Assembly (NCBI GenBank): GCA_050701635.1
Contig: JBOGDF010000055.1
Span: forward strand, 1-20,525
DNA from: WHSM01 sp050701635
GTDB lineage: Bacteria; Actinomycetota; Actinomycetes; Mycobacteriales; Micromonosporaceae
Direction of reading: 5' to 3'
Length of the DNA: 20,525 nucleotides
Shown here: positions 1 through 7,485 of the stretch, one piece after another
Layout: every line of letters begins with the position of its first letter
Numbering within the stretch: position 1 is the stretch's first letter
Program-made: the position numbers and the translations under genes
Notes under the pieces: model-generated
The model's input: the letters and a program-made list of their open reading frames with translations, nothing else
Database searches by the model: none
What the model was told of the DNA's origin: nothing

Positions 1-1324
1 GATGCGGACCCGGCGCCGGGCCGCCCGCCGTACCCGCCGCGGCGGCCGCGTCGGAGCGCGCGACCTGCAGCGGGTCACCGGGCTCGAGCTGGTACGCCGC
101 CTCCCCGTGCTGGGTGAGGTCCACCCCGATCGACTCCGCGCGCGGGGTGACGCGATTGCCGATCAGCCGATCCAGGAACGCCCCGATCAGGTACGTGACC
201 CCGAACGAGTAGACCGCGACCACCAGCACCGCCAACCCCTGTACGCCGAGCTGGCCGTACCCGCCGCCGTAGAACAGCCCGTCGGCGCCGCGGGCGTTGA
301 CCGCCGTGGTGGCGAACAGCCCGACACACAGCGAGCCGATCACGCCGCCGCCGAGGTGCACCGCCGCCACATCGAGCGAGTCGTCCAGCCCGATCCAGGT
401 CTTCACGCCCACCAGCAGCGCGCACACCACGCCGGCCACGCCGCCGACGGCGATCGCGCCGAGCGGGCTGACGTACCCGGCGCAGGGGGTGACCGCGACC
501 AGGCCGGCGATCGCACCGGAGGCGGCGCCGAGCGTGGTCGGCTTGCCGTACCGGACGCGTTCGGTGACGATCCAGGCCAGTACGGCGGCCGACCCGGCGA
601 CGATGGTGTTCACCACCGCGACGCTGGCCAGCGCGTTGGCGCCCAGCGCGGAGCCGCCGTTGAAGCCCAGCCATCCGAACCACAGCATCCCGGCGCCGAG
701 CAGCACCAGCGGCATGTTGTGCGGACGCATCGACACGTTCGGCCACCCTCGGCGGCGCCCGAGCACCATCGCCATCGCGACCGCCGCGGCTCCGGCGTTG
801 GTATGCACCACGGTGCCGCCGGCGAAGTCCAGTGCGCCCAGCTGGGCCGCCCAGCCCTCCGGCGAAAACACCCAGCGGGCCACCGGTACGTACACCAGCA
901 ACGTCCACAACGCGGTGAAGCTGACGAACGAGCCGAACCGCCACCGGTCGGCGGTGGCGCCGGTGATCAGCGCGACCGTGACCGCGGCGAACATCATCTG
1001 GAACGCGGCGAACGCCATGGGTGGGACCTGCAGGTCGGCGTACCCGGGCGGCGGCGAGGTCACGTGCTCCAGGCCGGCGTACCGCAGGTCACCCAGGTAG
1101 CGGCTGCCGCCACCGAACGCGAGCGAGAAGCCGACCAGCACCCACAGCACGCTGACCACCGCGAGCGCGGTGAAGTTCTGCATCAGCATGCCGAGGACGT
1201 GTTTCGCGCGGACCATGCCGCCGTAGAAGAAGCCGAGGCCGGGGAGCATCAACAGCACAAGGGCGGTGCTCACCAACACCCACCCGGTTGCGCCCGTATC
1301 GATGGCAGGTGCCGTGAGATCCAC
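1..1324 (-). CDS. amt: Ammonium transporter (Amt family), 3' end outside window
   Basis: This is a channel-like ammonium transporter of the Amt/MEP/Rh family in the cytoplasmic membrane. It is read from GTG at 1324, and 441 codons are visible before it leaves the window without a stop. The GTG is preceded by GAAGAGGGG at 5-nt spacing, which decides the start. Visible hallmarks are an N-terminal FFYGGMVRAK segment, GFNGGSALGAN, and the two pore histidines of the family: H174 in GGTVVHTNAG and H323 in LDVAAVHLGGG. About eleven hydrophobic segments follow one another, ending near residue 415, then an Ala/Gly/Pro-rich tail begins at the edge. In actinomycetes amt is normally followed by glnK and glnD and is nitrogen-regulated; those genes would lie left of the window and are not seen. 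Identification is secure; only the C-terminus is missing. Confidence 0.95.
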   Translation of the reverse strand, partial: MDLTAPAIDTGATGWVLVSTALVLLMLPGLGFFYGGMVRAKHVLGMLMQNFTALAVVSVLWVLVGFSLAFGGGSRYLGDLRYAGLEHVTSPPPGYADLQVPPMAFAAFQMMFAAVTVALITGATADRWRFGSFVSFTALWTLLVYVPVARWVFSPEGWAAQLGALDFAGGTVVHTNAGAAAVAMAMVLGRRRGWPNVSMRPHNMPLVLLGAGMLWFGWLGFNGGSALGANALASVAVVNTIVAGSAAVLAWIVTERVRYGKPTTLGAASGAIAGLVAVTPCAGYVSPLGAIAVGGVAGVVCALLVGVKTWIGLDDSLDVAAVHLGGGVIGSLCVGLFATTAVNARGADGLFYGGGYGQLGVQGLAVLVVAVYSFGVTYLIGAFLDRLIGNRVTPRAESIGVDLTQHGEAAYQLEPGDPLQVARSDAAAAAGTAGGPAPGPH

Positions 1325-1457
1325 TAAGACCCCTCTTCACGCAGGAAGCTCGATGGCCGACCCGACGCGCACGGGGGTGGAGCTGCCCCCGTGGCGATCT
1401 GTGTAACCCCGTCCGCTTCGTTGCGGGTAGCACAGCACACAACACAATTGAGCGGGC

Positions 1458-1484
1458 TGTCAACAAGTGACCGGAGGTGGTCAC
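1458..1484 (-). promoter_or_regulatory. Candidate amt promoter -35 and adjacent inverted repeat
   Basis: On the minus strand a perfect TTGACA lies at 1463-1458, about 135 nt upstream of the amt start. No strong -10 is seen at 17-18 nt; TGTGCT is the best match. Immediately upstream of the -35 sits the inverted repeat GTGACC-GGAGGT-GGTCAC (1467-1484). The position suits a regulator of amt. I could not fit a convincing GlnR box (GTnAC-n6-GAAAC) here, so the regulator is unknown. Confidence 0.35.
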
Positions 1485-1588
1485 CGACAGCCGCCAGCCC
1501 ATCACTCTGAGACCCAGATCACAGCCTCAGGCGGCGCCTGCCACGAGAGATTTTCGGGTACGAACAGCGCCGCGCGCGGCCGGAAGAA

Positions 1589-2227
1589 TCAGGCGGTACG
1601 GACGCGATCGAGCGCCGCACCGTACTTCTCGGAGAGCCGCTCGATGCCGTTCCACAGGCCGTCCATCACCAGCTCGGCGGCCTGCCGGGGGGTGACGTCG
1701 TCGCGGGTCTGGCGCCAGATCGCGGCGCGCTCGCAGGCACCCACGATCAGCTCCGCGTACCCCTCGCGGTTGAGCGCCGGCGCGTCGGGGGCGTACACCC
1801 GGATCATCTCGGCGATCAGGTCGCGCAGCCGGCGTCGTACCTCTTCCACCTGGTCGGCCACCGCCTGCGAACCCACCTCGCGGACCACCGCCCAGCCCTG
1901 GTCATGCTCGGCGACGAACTCGTGGTAGGCCAGCAGCCCGCGCCACAGCACCTCGCGGAGCGTCTCGGCGCCGGCCAGCGACTCGACCACAGCCGCGGTC
2001 ATGTCTTCGCGTACCCGGGCGATGGTGGCGACCAGCAGGCCCTCTTTGGAGCCGAAGTAGGCGTACAGCATGGGCTTGGTCACGCCGACCCGGCGCGCGA
2101 TCTCGTCCATCGACGCGTCCTGGTAGCCCCGCTCGGCGAACACCGCCTCGGCAACCGCCAGCATCTGGCGCTCACGGTCGGCACGCGGCATACGACGGCG
2201 GGTAGACCCACCCCGAGTACCAGCCAT
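1589..2227 (-). CDS. TetR/AcrR-family transcriptional regulator
   Basis: A 212-residue one-component repressor. Residues 21-68 form the TetR DNA-binding domain: the ERQMLAVAEAVFAERGY helix, then DEIARRVGVTKPMLYAYF, then GSKEGLL. The C-terminal part, about 75-205, is all-helical and is the presumed ligand and dimer domain. Length is typical for the family. The ATG at 2227 starts a short basic leader (MAGTRGGSTRRR); GAAGGGG lies about 15 nt upstream, rather far, so the downstream ATG (MPRADRER) is an alternative. The gene is divergent from the BVMO gene at 2348, and the gap contains a 27-bp palindrome that covers both presumed promoters. This geometry is like the mycobacterial ethR-ethA pair, where a TetR protein represses a BVMO. 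I infer autoregulation and repression of the BVMO operon, with a ketone or hydrophobic ligand as a possible inducer. Confidence 0.92.
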   Translation of the reverse strand: MAGTRGGSTRRRMPRADRERQMLAVAEAVFAERGYQDASMDEIARRVGVTKPMLYAYFGSKEGLLVATIARVREDMTAAVVESLAGAETLREVLWRGLLAYHEFVAEHDQGWAVVREVGSQAVADQVEEVRRRLRDLIAEMIRVYAPDAPALNREGYAELIVGACERAAIWRQTRDDVTPRQAAELVMDGLWNGIERLSEKYGAALDRVRTA

Positions 2228-2256
2228 GGCTGGCAGCCTACACCCCTTCACATGCG

Positions 2257-2289
2257 ACATTACTTCCAGTACATTACTGGAGGTAAGTT
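2257..2289. promoter_or_regulatory. Divergent promoters overlapping a 27-bp TetR-type operator palindrome
   Basis: The arms TTACTTCCAGTA (2260-2271) and TACTGGAGGTAA (2275-2286) are complementary at 11 of 12 positions around a 3-bp centre. The palindrome doubles as two symmetric promoters. Forward: -35 TTACTT (2260-2265), 18-bp spacer, -10 TAAGTT (2284-2289). Reverse: -35 TTACCT (2286-2281), 18-bp spacer, -10 TAATGT (2262-2257). A dimer pair bound here would block both the regulator and the BVMO operon. The palindrome is directly visible. The promoter matches to consensus are modest, and the link to the adjacent TetR protein is inference from position. Confidence 0.75.
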
Positions 2290-2306
2290 TGCTGGTAGCT
2301 AGCAAA
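2288..2306. repeat. Second inverted repeat in the BVMO leader
   Basis: TTTGCT (2288-2293) and AGCAAA (2301-2306) are perfectly complementary around a 7-nt spacer. The repeat begins within the proposed -10 and extends across the likely transcription start of the BVMO operon. It may be a secondary operator or a small 5'-end hairpin; there is no direct evidence for either. Confidence 0.4.
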
Positions 2307-2347
2307 TGCAAACAACCGGCGCGGTACGAACAGAAGGGCAGGTCACC

Positions 2348-3805
2348 ATGAGCCAGCCGATCTCGGTGGTCGTCGTCGGCACCGGTTTCTCCGGACTGTC
2401 GATGGCGATCGGGCTGAAGCGGGCCGGGATCACCGACTTCGTGGTGCTGGAGAAGGCCTCCGAGGTGGGTGGCACCTGGCGGGAGAACACCTACCCCGGC
2501 TGCGCCTGCGACGTACAGTCCCACCTCTACTCGTACTCCTTCGCGCAGAACCCGCGCTGGTCGCGGATGTTCGCCGCGCAGCCGGAGATCAAGGCGTACC
2601 TGCACAGCTGCGTCGACCGGTACGGCCTGCGCGACCACATCCGGTTCTCCACCGGCTTCGCCGGCGCCGAGTACGACGACGCGACCCACCTCTGGCAGGT
2701 CGAGACCGACACCGGAGACGTGCTCGTGGCGCGCTCCGTGGTGATCGCGAAAGGGCCGCTCCACCAGCCGCTTTACCCGGAAGTGCCGGGCACCGAGCGG
2801 TTCGCCGGGCGTACCTTCCACTCCGCCGAGTGGGATCACGACTACGACCTGACGGGCAAGCGCGTCGCGGTGATCGGCACCGGCGCCAGCGCGATCCAGT
2901 TCGTGCCCCAGATCGCCGAGCAGGCGGCCCAGGTGACGCTGGTGCAACGTACCCCCGCCTGGGTGATGCCGAAGCTCGACCGCAAGATCGGCAAGACCGA
3001 GCAGAAGGTGTACGCCGCGCTGCCGTTCCTGCAGCGGCTCTACCGGCAGAGCATCTACTGGCGCAACGAGCTGCGGGTGCTGGGCATGCTGCACCCGAAG
3101 GCGATGAAGGCGCTGGAGTACGTCGGCCGCCAGCACATCAAGCGGTCGATCAAGGACCCGGCGCTGGTGAACGCGCTCACGCCGAACTTCGCTGTCGGCT
3201 GCAAGCGCATCCTGATCTCCAACGACTACTACCCGGCGCTGGCCCGGGACAACGTCGACGTGGTCACCGGTGGCCTGTCCGAAGTCACCGAGACCGGCAT
3301 CATGACCTCCGACGGTACGCACCACGAGGTCGACGTGATCATCTACGGCACCGGCTTCCATGTCACCACCGGGTACGAGAATCTGCGGATCATCGGCCGC
3401 GACGGCGTCAAGATCCAGGAGGCCTGGGACCCGGGGCCGGTGGCGTACCTCGGCGCGACGGTGGCCGGCTTCCCCAACCTGTTCATGATGCTGGGGCCGA
3501 ACACCGGGCTGGGGCACAGCTCGATGGTGTTCATGGCCGAGGCGCAGACCCGCTACATCCTCAGCGCCCTGCGACTCCTCGCCGACACCGGCGCCCGCGC
3601 ACTGGAGGTGCGGCCCGGCGTACAGACCCGGTTCAACGACCAGGTGCAGCAGAAGCTGTCGAACGCGGTCTGGGCCAAGGGCGGCTGCCAGAGCTGGTAC
3701 GTCGACCCCGACGGACGCAACAGAACGCTCTGGCCTGGGTACACGTTCTCCTACTGGTGGCGTACCCGCCGCCTGAACCCGGCCGACTACGCGCTCACGT
3801 ACTGA
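2348..3805 (+). CDS. Type I Baeyer-Villiger monooxygenase (FAD/NADPH)
   Basis: A 485-residue flavoprotein that inserts one oxygen atom next to a carbonyl, turning ketones into esters or lactones with NADPH and O2. Visible elements are the FAD Rossmann motif GTGFSG (11-16), the GGTWRENTYPGCACD segment, the BVMO fingerprint FxGxxxHxxxW as FAGRTFHSAEW (152-162) followed by D, and the NADPH Rossmann motif GTGASA (from residue 177). Near the end GPNTGLGHSS is typical of the family. The ATG at 2348 is chosen because the Rossmann strand begins seven residues later and AGG/GAAGGG lies just upstream; an in-frame ATG at 2306 would add 14 unsupported residues. It is first of four co-directional genes and faces a TetR gene. 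The natural substrate cannot be read from sequence. EthA-, MymA- and HAPMO-like roles are all possible. Confidence 0.93.
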   Translation: MSQPISVVVVGTGFSGLSMAIGLKRAGITDFVVLEKASEVGGTWRENTYPGCACDVQSHLYSYSFAQNPRWSRMFAAQPEIKAYLHSCVDRYGLRDHIRFSTGFAGAEYDDATHLWQVETDTGDVLVARSVVIAKGPLHQPLYPEVPGTERFAGRTFHSAEWDHDYDLTGKRVAVIGTGASAIQFVPQIAEQAAQVTLVQRTPAWVMPKLDRKIGKTEQKVYAALPFLQRLYRQSIYWRNELRVLGMLHPKAMKALEYVGRQHIKRSIKDPALVNALTPNFAVGCKRILISNDYYPALARDNVDVVTGGLSEVTETGIMTSDGTHHEVDVIIYGTGFHVTTGYENLRIIGRDGVKIQEAWDPGPVAYLGATVAGFPNLFMMLGPNTGLGHSSMVFMAEAQTRYILSALRLLADTGARALEVRPGVQTRFNDQVQQKLSNAVWAKGGCQSWYVDPDGRNRTLWPGYTFSYWWRTRRLNPADYALTY

Positions 3806-3826
3806 GAAACCGACAAAGAGGTCATC

Positions 3827-5635
3827 ATGTACCTGGCACACGAGAATCCGGCCGGCGGCGCACCGCTGCTGCAGGTGGTGCTGACCGCGCTGATCGCGCT
3901 GGCGTTCCTGGCGCCAACCCTGCTGGTGGTGCTCGCCGAGCGGCGCGGCACCGCCACGCCGGTGGGCCGCTGGGCGGACGCGGTAGCGGAGCGTACGGGG
4001 ATGCCCCGGTGGTTCGGGCTGCCGGTGCTGGCGCAGACGGCGTCGCTGCTCTCCGCGGGGGTGGGCGTCTACTGGGACGTGCCGTACCACGTCGACTTCG
4101 GGCGGGACGAGGGTCCGCTGGCCAACCCGGCGCACTACCTGATCCTGTTCGGGCTGCTCGGCGTGTTCGCCTCCGGGCTGCTCAGCTGCGGCCTGGCCCG
4201 CGGGCCACTTCCCCGGCGCACCGTGAAGCTCTGGCGCGGCTGGACGGCCCCGGTCGGCGGCGTCCTGATCACGGTCGCCGGCGCGTTCGGGCTGCTCGGC
4301 TTCCCGCTGGACGACGCCTGGCACCGGGTGTTCGGGCAGGACGTCACCGAGTGGGGGCCGACCCACGTACTGATGATCGGCGGCGCGGTGCTGTCCATCC
4401 TGGGTACGGCGGTGTTGGTGGCCGAGTCGCGCCAGGTCGGCGCCGCGGAGCGCTCCGTACGGCGGGCGTCGTGGTTCGCCGCGCTGTGGTGGCTGCTCGG
4501 GATCTCGGCGTTCCTGATGGAGTACGACCTCGGCGTACCGCAGTTCCCGATGGTCGCCCAGGTGTCGCTCACCGCGATCGCGGCGACCTGGGCGCTGGTG
4601 TGGGCGCGCGCGGCGTACGGGCCGGGTGGGGCGGTGCTGGCGGCGCTGGCCTTCCTCGGGCTGCGTGCGGTGCTGATGGTCGGCGCGGCGGAGCTCGCCG
4701 GGCGTACCACCCATACCTTCTCGCTCTATCTGGCCGAGGCGGTGCTGATCGAGCTGCTCGCGTTGGCCGTCTCGATGCGGCGGCGTTACCTGTTCGGCGC
4801 GGTCGCCGGCGTCCTGGTGGGGACGCTCGGGATAGTCGCCGAATGGGGCTGGACCCAGCTGTTCCTGCCGCTCCCCTGGCCCGCCGCCGAACTGCCCCGG
4901 TACGCCGCGTACGGCGTGCTCGCCGGGATCGGCGCCGGCCTGCTCGGCGCCTGGCAGCTGACCCGGCTGGACGAGATCGCCGGCGAGGCCGCACCCCGTC
5001 CGGCCGCGGTCCCGGGCTGGCGCCGGTACGGCCTGCTGCTGGTCGGCGCGGTGCTCGCGTTCGGCACCCTCGGGGTGAGCGTGCCCCGGGCGTATGACGA
5101 GACGATCCGCGGTGAGCTGACGCTGGCCCCGACCACCACGGAGTACGGCCGCAGCGCCGTGGTCACCGTGCGGATCCCGGACGCCGTGGTCAACGACGCG
5201 ACCTGGTTCTACGCGCTGTCCTGGCAGGGCGGCGGCTCGGTGCAGGCGCCCATGGAGCGGGTCGGCGCCGGCGTCTACCGCTCCGCGCGGCCGATGCCGA
5301 TCAACGGCGACTGGAAGACGCTGGTACGGCTGCACACCGGCCCCAACTACCTGGTCTCGCTGCCGGTGTACTTCCCGGAGGACACCGCGATCCCGGTCAA
5401 GGCGATCCCGGCGCAGTCCGGCGTCACCCGCAGCTTCACCGGCGAGCTGCCGCTGCTGCAGCGGGAGGCGAAGACCGACCTGGCGCCCGCCCTCTGGAAC
5501 CTCGGGTACGGCGTACTGCTGGCGATCTATCTGGTGATCTTCATCGTGATCACGGCGCTCTACCTGCGGGCCGCCCGGGCCGACGCCGGGTCCGGCACCC
5601 GCAGCCACTCCAGCCGACAGGAGGCTCGGATATGA
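3827..5635 (+). CDS. Polytopic membrane protein with extracytoplasmic beta domain, function unknown
   Basis: A 602-residue protein that I do not recognise as a named family. It has roughly twelve hydrophobic segments up to about residue 425, then a domain of about 130 residues that should face outside, and a last membrane helix near 560-585. The outer domain ends in a pattern (MPINGDWKTLVRLH) that recalls YtkA/FixH-like beta domains. Polar residues cluster at membrane borders: H88 and D90 (VPYHVDFG), H103 (NPAHYL), H166 (DDAWHRVFG), D172 and H180 (EWGPTHVL). These could bind a metal or haem, which is inference. The start ATG has GAGG at good spacing. The gene follows the BVMO after 21 bp and overlaps the next gene by ATGA, so it is translationally coupled in the operon. 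Possible roles are substrate or product transport, or a membrane redox step. Confidence 0.8.
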   Translation: MYLAHENPAGGAPLLQVVLTALIALAFLAPTLLVVLAERRGTATPVGRWADAVAERTGMPRWFGLPVLAQTASLLSAGVGVYWDVPYHVDFGRDEGPLANPAHYLILFGLLGVFASGLLSCGLARGPLPRRTVKLWRGWTAPVGGVLITVAGAFGLLGFPLDDAWHRVFGQDVTEWGPTHVLMIGGAVLSILGTAVLVAESRQVGAAERSVRRASWFAALWWLLGISAFLMEYDLGVPQFPMVAQVSLTAIAATWALVWARAAYGPGGAVLAALAFLGLRAVLMVGAAELAGRTTHTFSLYLAEAVLIELLALAVSMRRRYLFGAVAGVLVGTLGIVAEWGWTQLFLPLPWPAAELPRYAAYGVLAGIGAGLLGAWQLTRLDEIAGEAAPRPAAVPGWRRYGLLLVGAVLAFGTLGVSVPRAYDETIRGELTLAPTTTEYGRSAVVTVRIPDAVVNDATWFYALSWQGGGSVQAPMERVGAGVYRSARPMPINGDWKTLVRLHTGPNYLVSLPVYFPEDTAIPVKAIPAQSGVTRSFTGELPLLQREAKTDLAPALWNLGYGVLLAIYLVIFIVITALYLRAARADAGSGTRSHSSRQEARI

Positions 5636-6597
5636 CCACCGTCCATCGCGTGTCCACATCGGACGGTGTCGAGCTGTACGCCGAGGTCACCGGCGCGGCC
5701 GACGCCCCGGTCGCCGTGGTGTACGTACACGGCTGGTGCCTGTCGTCGGAGATCTTCCGGTACCAGCGGCAGGCGCTGGCCGACCTGGGCGTGAACGCCC
5801 GCGTGATCAGCTACGACGTACGCGGCCACGCCCGCTCAGGCAGGTGCCCGACGGGCAGCACCACGATCGTGAAGCTGGCCGACGACCTGCGTACGGTGCT
5901 CGACGAGCTGTGCGCCGACGTACCGGCGATCCTGGTCGGGCACTCGCTGGGCGGCATCACCATCATGGAGCTTGCGGAGCGACATCCCGACCTGTTCGGC
6001 GACGCCACAGGCCGGGACGGTGCGGGGCGGGACGGCGCGGGCACGGCCGGTGCGGGGCGGGTCGCGGGCGTGGTGCTGGTCAACACCTCCGCCGGCGAGC
6101 TGGACACGGTGACGCTGGGCTTCCCGGCGGCGGTCGCCGGCCGGGTGAAGAACCATCTGCTGCGCGAGCTGACCCGGCGCCACACCTGGCACCTGCGGCG
6201 CGGCGACGGCCGGGTGCGGCGCCGCTTCACCGATGCCGCGATCGCCCGCTACATCCTGTTCGGCCGCGGCGCCGCCCGGCCCGACGTACGGCTGGGGCGC
6301 CGGCTGATCGCCACCACCCACCCGGGCGTGGTCGAAGGCTTCTTCACCGAGCTGATGGCGCACGACCGGTACGCCGCGCTGGTAGGGCTGGCCGCCGTAC
6401 CGGTACGGATCCTGGCCGGCGGCCGGGACCGGCTGACCCCGCCGGTGCACAGCCGGCGGCTGGCCGACGCGCTGCCGCACGCCCGGCTGGCGGTGTTCCC
6501 CGGCGTCGGCCACATGATCCCGCTGGAACGCTCCGACGAGCTCGCCACCGAGGTCGCGCTGCTCGCCCGCCAGGCCTCCAAGGTTCCCGCCAGCTAG
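5632..6597 (+). CDS. Alpha/beta hydrolase (Ser nucleophile; esterase/lipase type)
   Basis: A 321-residue cytoplasmic alpha/beta-fold hydrolase. Oxyanion motif HGW is at 33-35, the nucleophile elbow GHSLGG at 103-108 (S105), the acid is D266 in AGGRDRLTPP, and the base is H294 in GVGHMIPLE, so the triad is complete. The cap region around 170-245 is Arg-rich. Residues 127-144 are an unusual Gly/Ala/Arg/Asp-rich insertion coded by near-repeats of a G-rich unit (about 6008-6065), placed in the loop after the nucleophile helix. The ATG overlaps the preceding stop (ATGA), with CAGGAGG upstream. Within the operon it is a natural candidate to hydrolyse the ester or lactone made by the BVMO. That role is inferred from context; the family itself covers esterases, C-C hydrolases and haloperoxidase-like enzymes. 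Confidence 0.88.
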   Translation: MTTVHRVSTSDGVELYAEVTGAADAPVAVVYVHGWCLSSEIFRYQRQALADLGVNARVISYDVRGHARSGRCPTGSTTIVKLADDLRTVLDELCADVPAILVGHSLGGITIMELAERHPDLFGDATGRDGAGRDGAGTAGAGRVAGVVLVNTSAGELDTVTLGFPAAVAGRVKNHLLRELTRRHTWHLRRGDGRVRRRFTDAAIARYILFGRGAARPDVRLGRRLIATTHPGVVEGFFTELMAHDRYAALVGLAAVPVRILAGGRDRLTPPVHSRRLADALPHARLAVFPGVGHMIPLERSDELATEVALLARQASKVPAS

Positions 6598-6609
6598 GCA
6601 CCGGGGCGC

Positions 6610-7485
6610 ATGGACGTACTACCGGATGGCGTCGCCGCGTGGCGGGACACCGGGCGGCAGCTCGATGTCGACGGCCGGCGGGTCTTCGTGGTCGACACGG
6701 GTGACCCGGCGGCCGGCGTACCGGTGGTGATCCTGCACGGCTTCCCGGGCTCCTCGTACGACTGGGTGGGCGTGGTGCCGCTGCTCGCCCGGCACCGCCG
6801 GGTGGTGGTCTGCGACCTGCCCGGGTACGGGCTGTCGGCGAAACCGCCGGACGCGTCGTACTCGCTGTTCGCGCTGGCCGACTCGGTCACGGCGGTGCTC
6901 ACCGCGCTCGGCGTGGAACGCTGCGTCCTGCTCGCCCACGACATCGGGGACACCATCGCCGCGGAGCTGCTGCACCGGCACCACGCCGGCACGCTGCCGG
7001 TCGCGATCGAACGGGTGTTCCTGACCAACGGCTCGATCTTCATCGACCAGGCGCGGCTGACCCGGGGCCAGCGGCTGGCGCTGGCGATGCCTGGCCGCGC
7101 ACTACCGTTTCCGCTGCCGCGGTGGCTGCTGCGCCACAGCCTGCGGGAGAGCTTCGCACCCGACGCTCCCGCGCCGCCCGGCGCGATCGACGCCATGGTG
7201 AGCCTGATCGAGTACGGCGGCGGCGCCCGGCTGCTCACCAAGCAGATCCGCTACATCCGGGAGCGGCGTACCCACCAGGCGCGGTGGACCGCGGCGCTGG
7301 TCGACTACCCCGGGCCGATGACCGCGCTGTGGGGCGAACGGGACCCGATCGCGGTGCTCGCGATGCCGCGGCGGCTCACCGAGCTGCGCCCCGGCACCGA
7401 GCTGGTGACCTGGCCCGACGCCGGGCACTGGCCGTCGATCGAGGCCCCGGTACGGCTCGCCGAAGCGATCACCTCCCGGCTCTGA
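6610..7485 (+). CDS. Alpha/beta hydrolase (Asp nucleophile; epoxide hydrolase / haloalkane dehalogenase type)
   Basis: A 291-residue hydrolase. HGFPGSSYDW (43-52) carries the oxyanion element. The elbow reads HDIGD, placing an aspartate (D111) where esterases have serine, as in epoxide hydrolases and haloalkane dehalogenases (HDxG). Acid D245 (GERDP) and base H273 (DAGHWPSIEAP) complete the triad. The gene begins 12 bp after the previous stop. No strong ribosome site is visible (CCGGGG only), so it probably depends on translation of the upstream gene. Being the last gene of the BVMO run, it suggests a substrate or intermediate with an epoxide, halide or similar electrophilic carbon, although many members of this family act on unknown substrates. 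Its last 17 bp overlap the convergent malQ gene. Confidence 0.88.
   Translation: MDVLPDGVAAWRDTGRQLDVDGRRVFVVDTGDPAAGVPVVILHGFPGSSYDWVGVVPLLARHRRVVVCDLPGYGLSAKPPDASYSLFALADSVTAVLTALGVERCVLLAHDIGDTIAAELLHRHHAGTLPVAIERVFLTNGSIFIDQARLTRGQRLALAMPGRALPFPLPRWLLRHSLRESFAPDAPAPPGAIDAMVSLIEYGGGARLLTKQIRYIRERRTHQARWTAALVDYPGPMTALWGERDPIAVLAMPRRLTELRPGTELVTWPDAGHWPSIEAPVRLAEAITSRL

Noticed and set aside
2..1327. Plus-strand open frame of 441 codons at the left edge
   Set aside because: It is the exact antisense of the amt gene and is Arg/His/Gln-rich, without any family signature.
1325..1588. GlnR box in the amt leader
   Set aside because: Only partial matches (for example GTTAC without a proper GAAAC partner at 6-bp spacing) were found, so no site is claimed.
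2228..5659. A very long minus-strand open frame that is continuous with the TetR gene and antisense to the BVMO and membrane-protein genes
   Set aside because: The predicted protein upstream of residue MAGTRGG is Arg/His/Gln/Pro-rich without domains, the usual shadow of a GC-rich gene; the BVMO on the other strand has clear motifs.
6003..6070. Possible CRISPR-like or VNTR array
   Set aside because: Units are short, imperfect and inside an intact reading frame; no spacers or cas genes are present.
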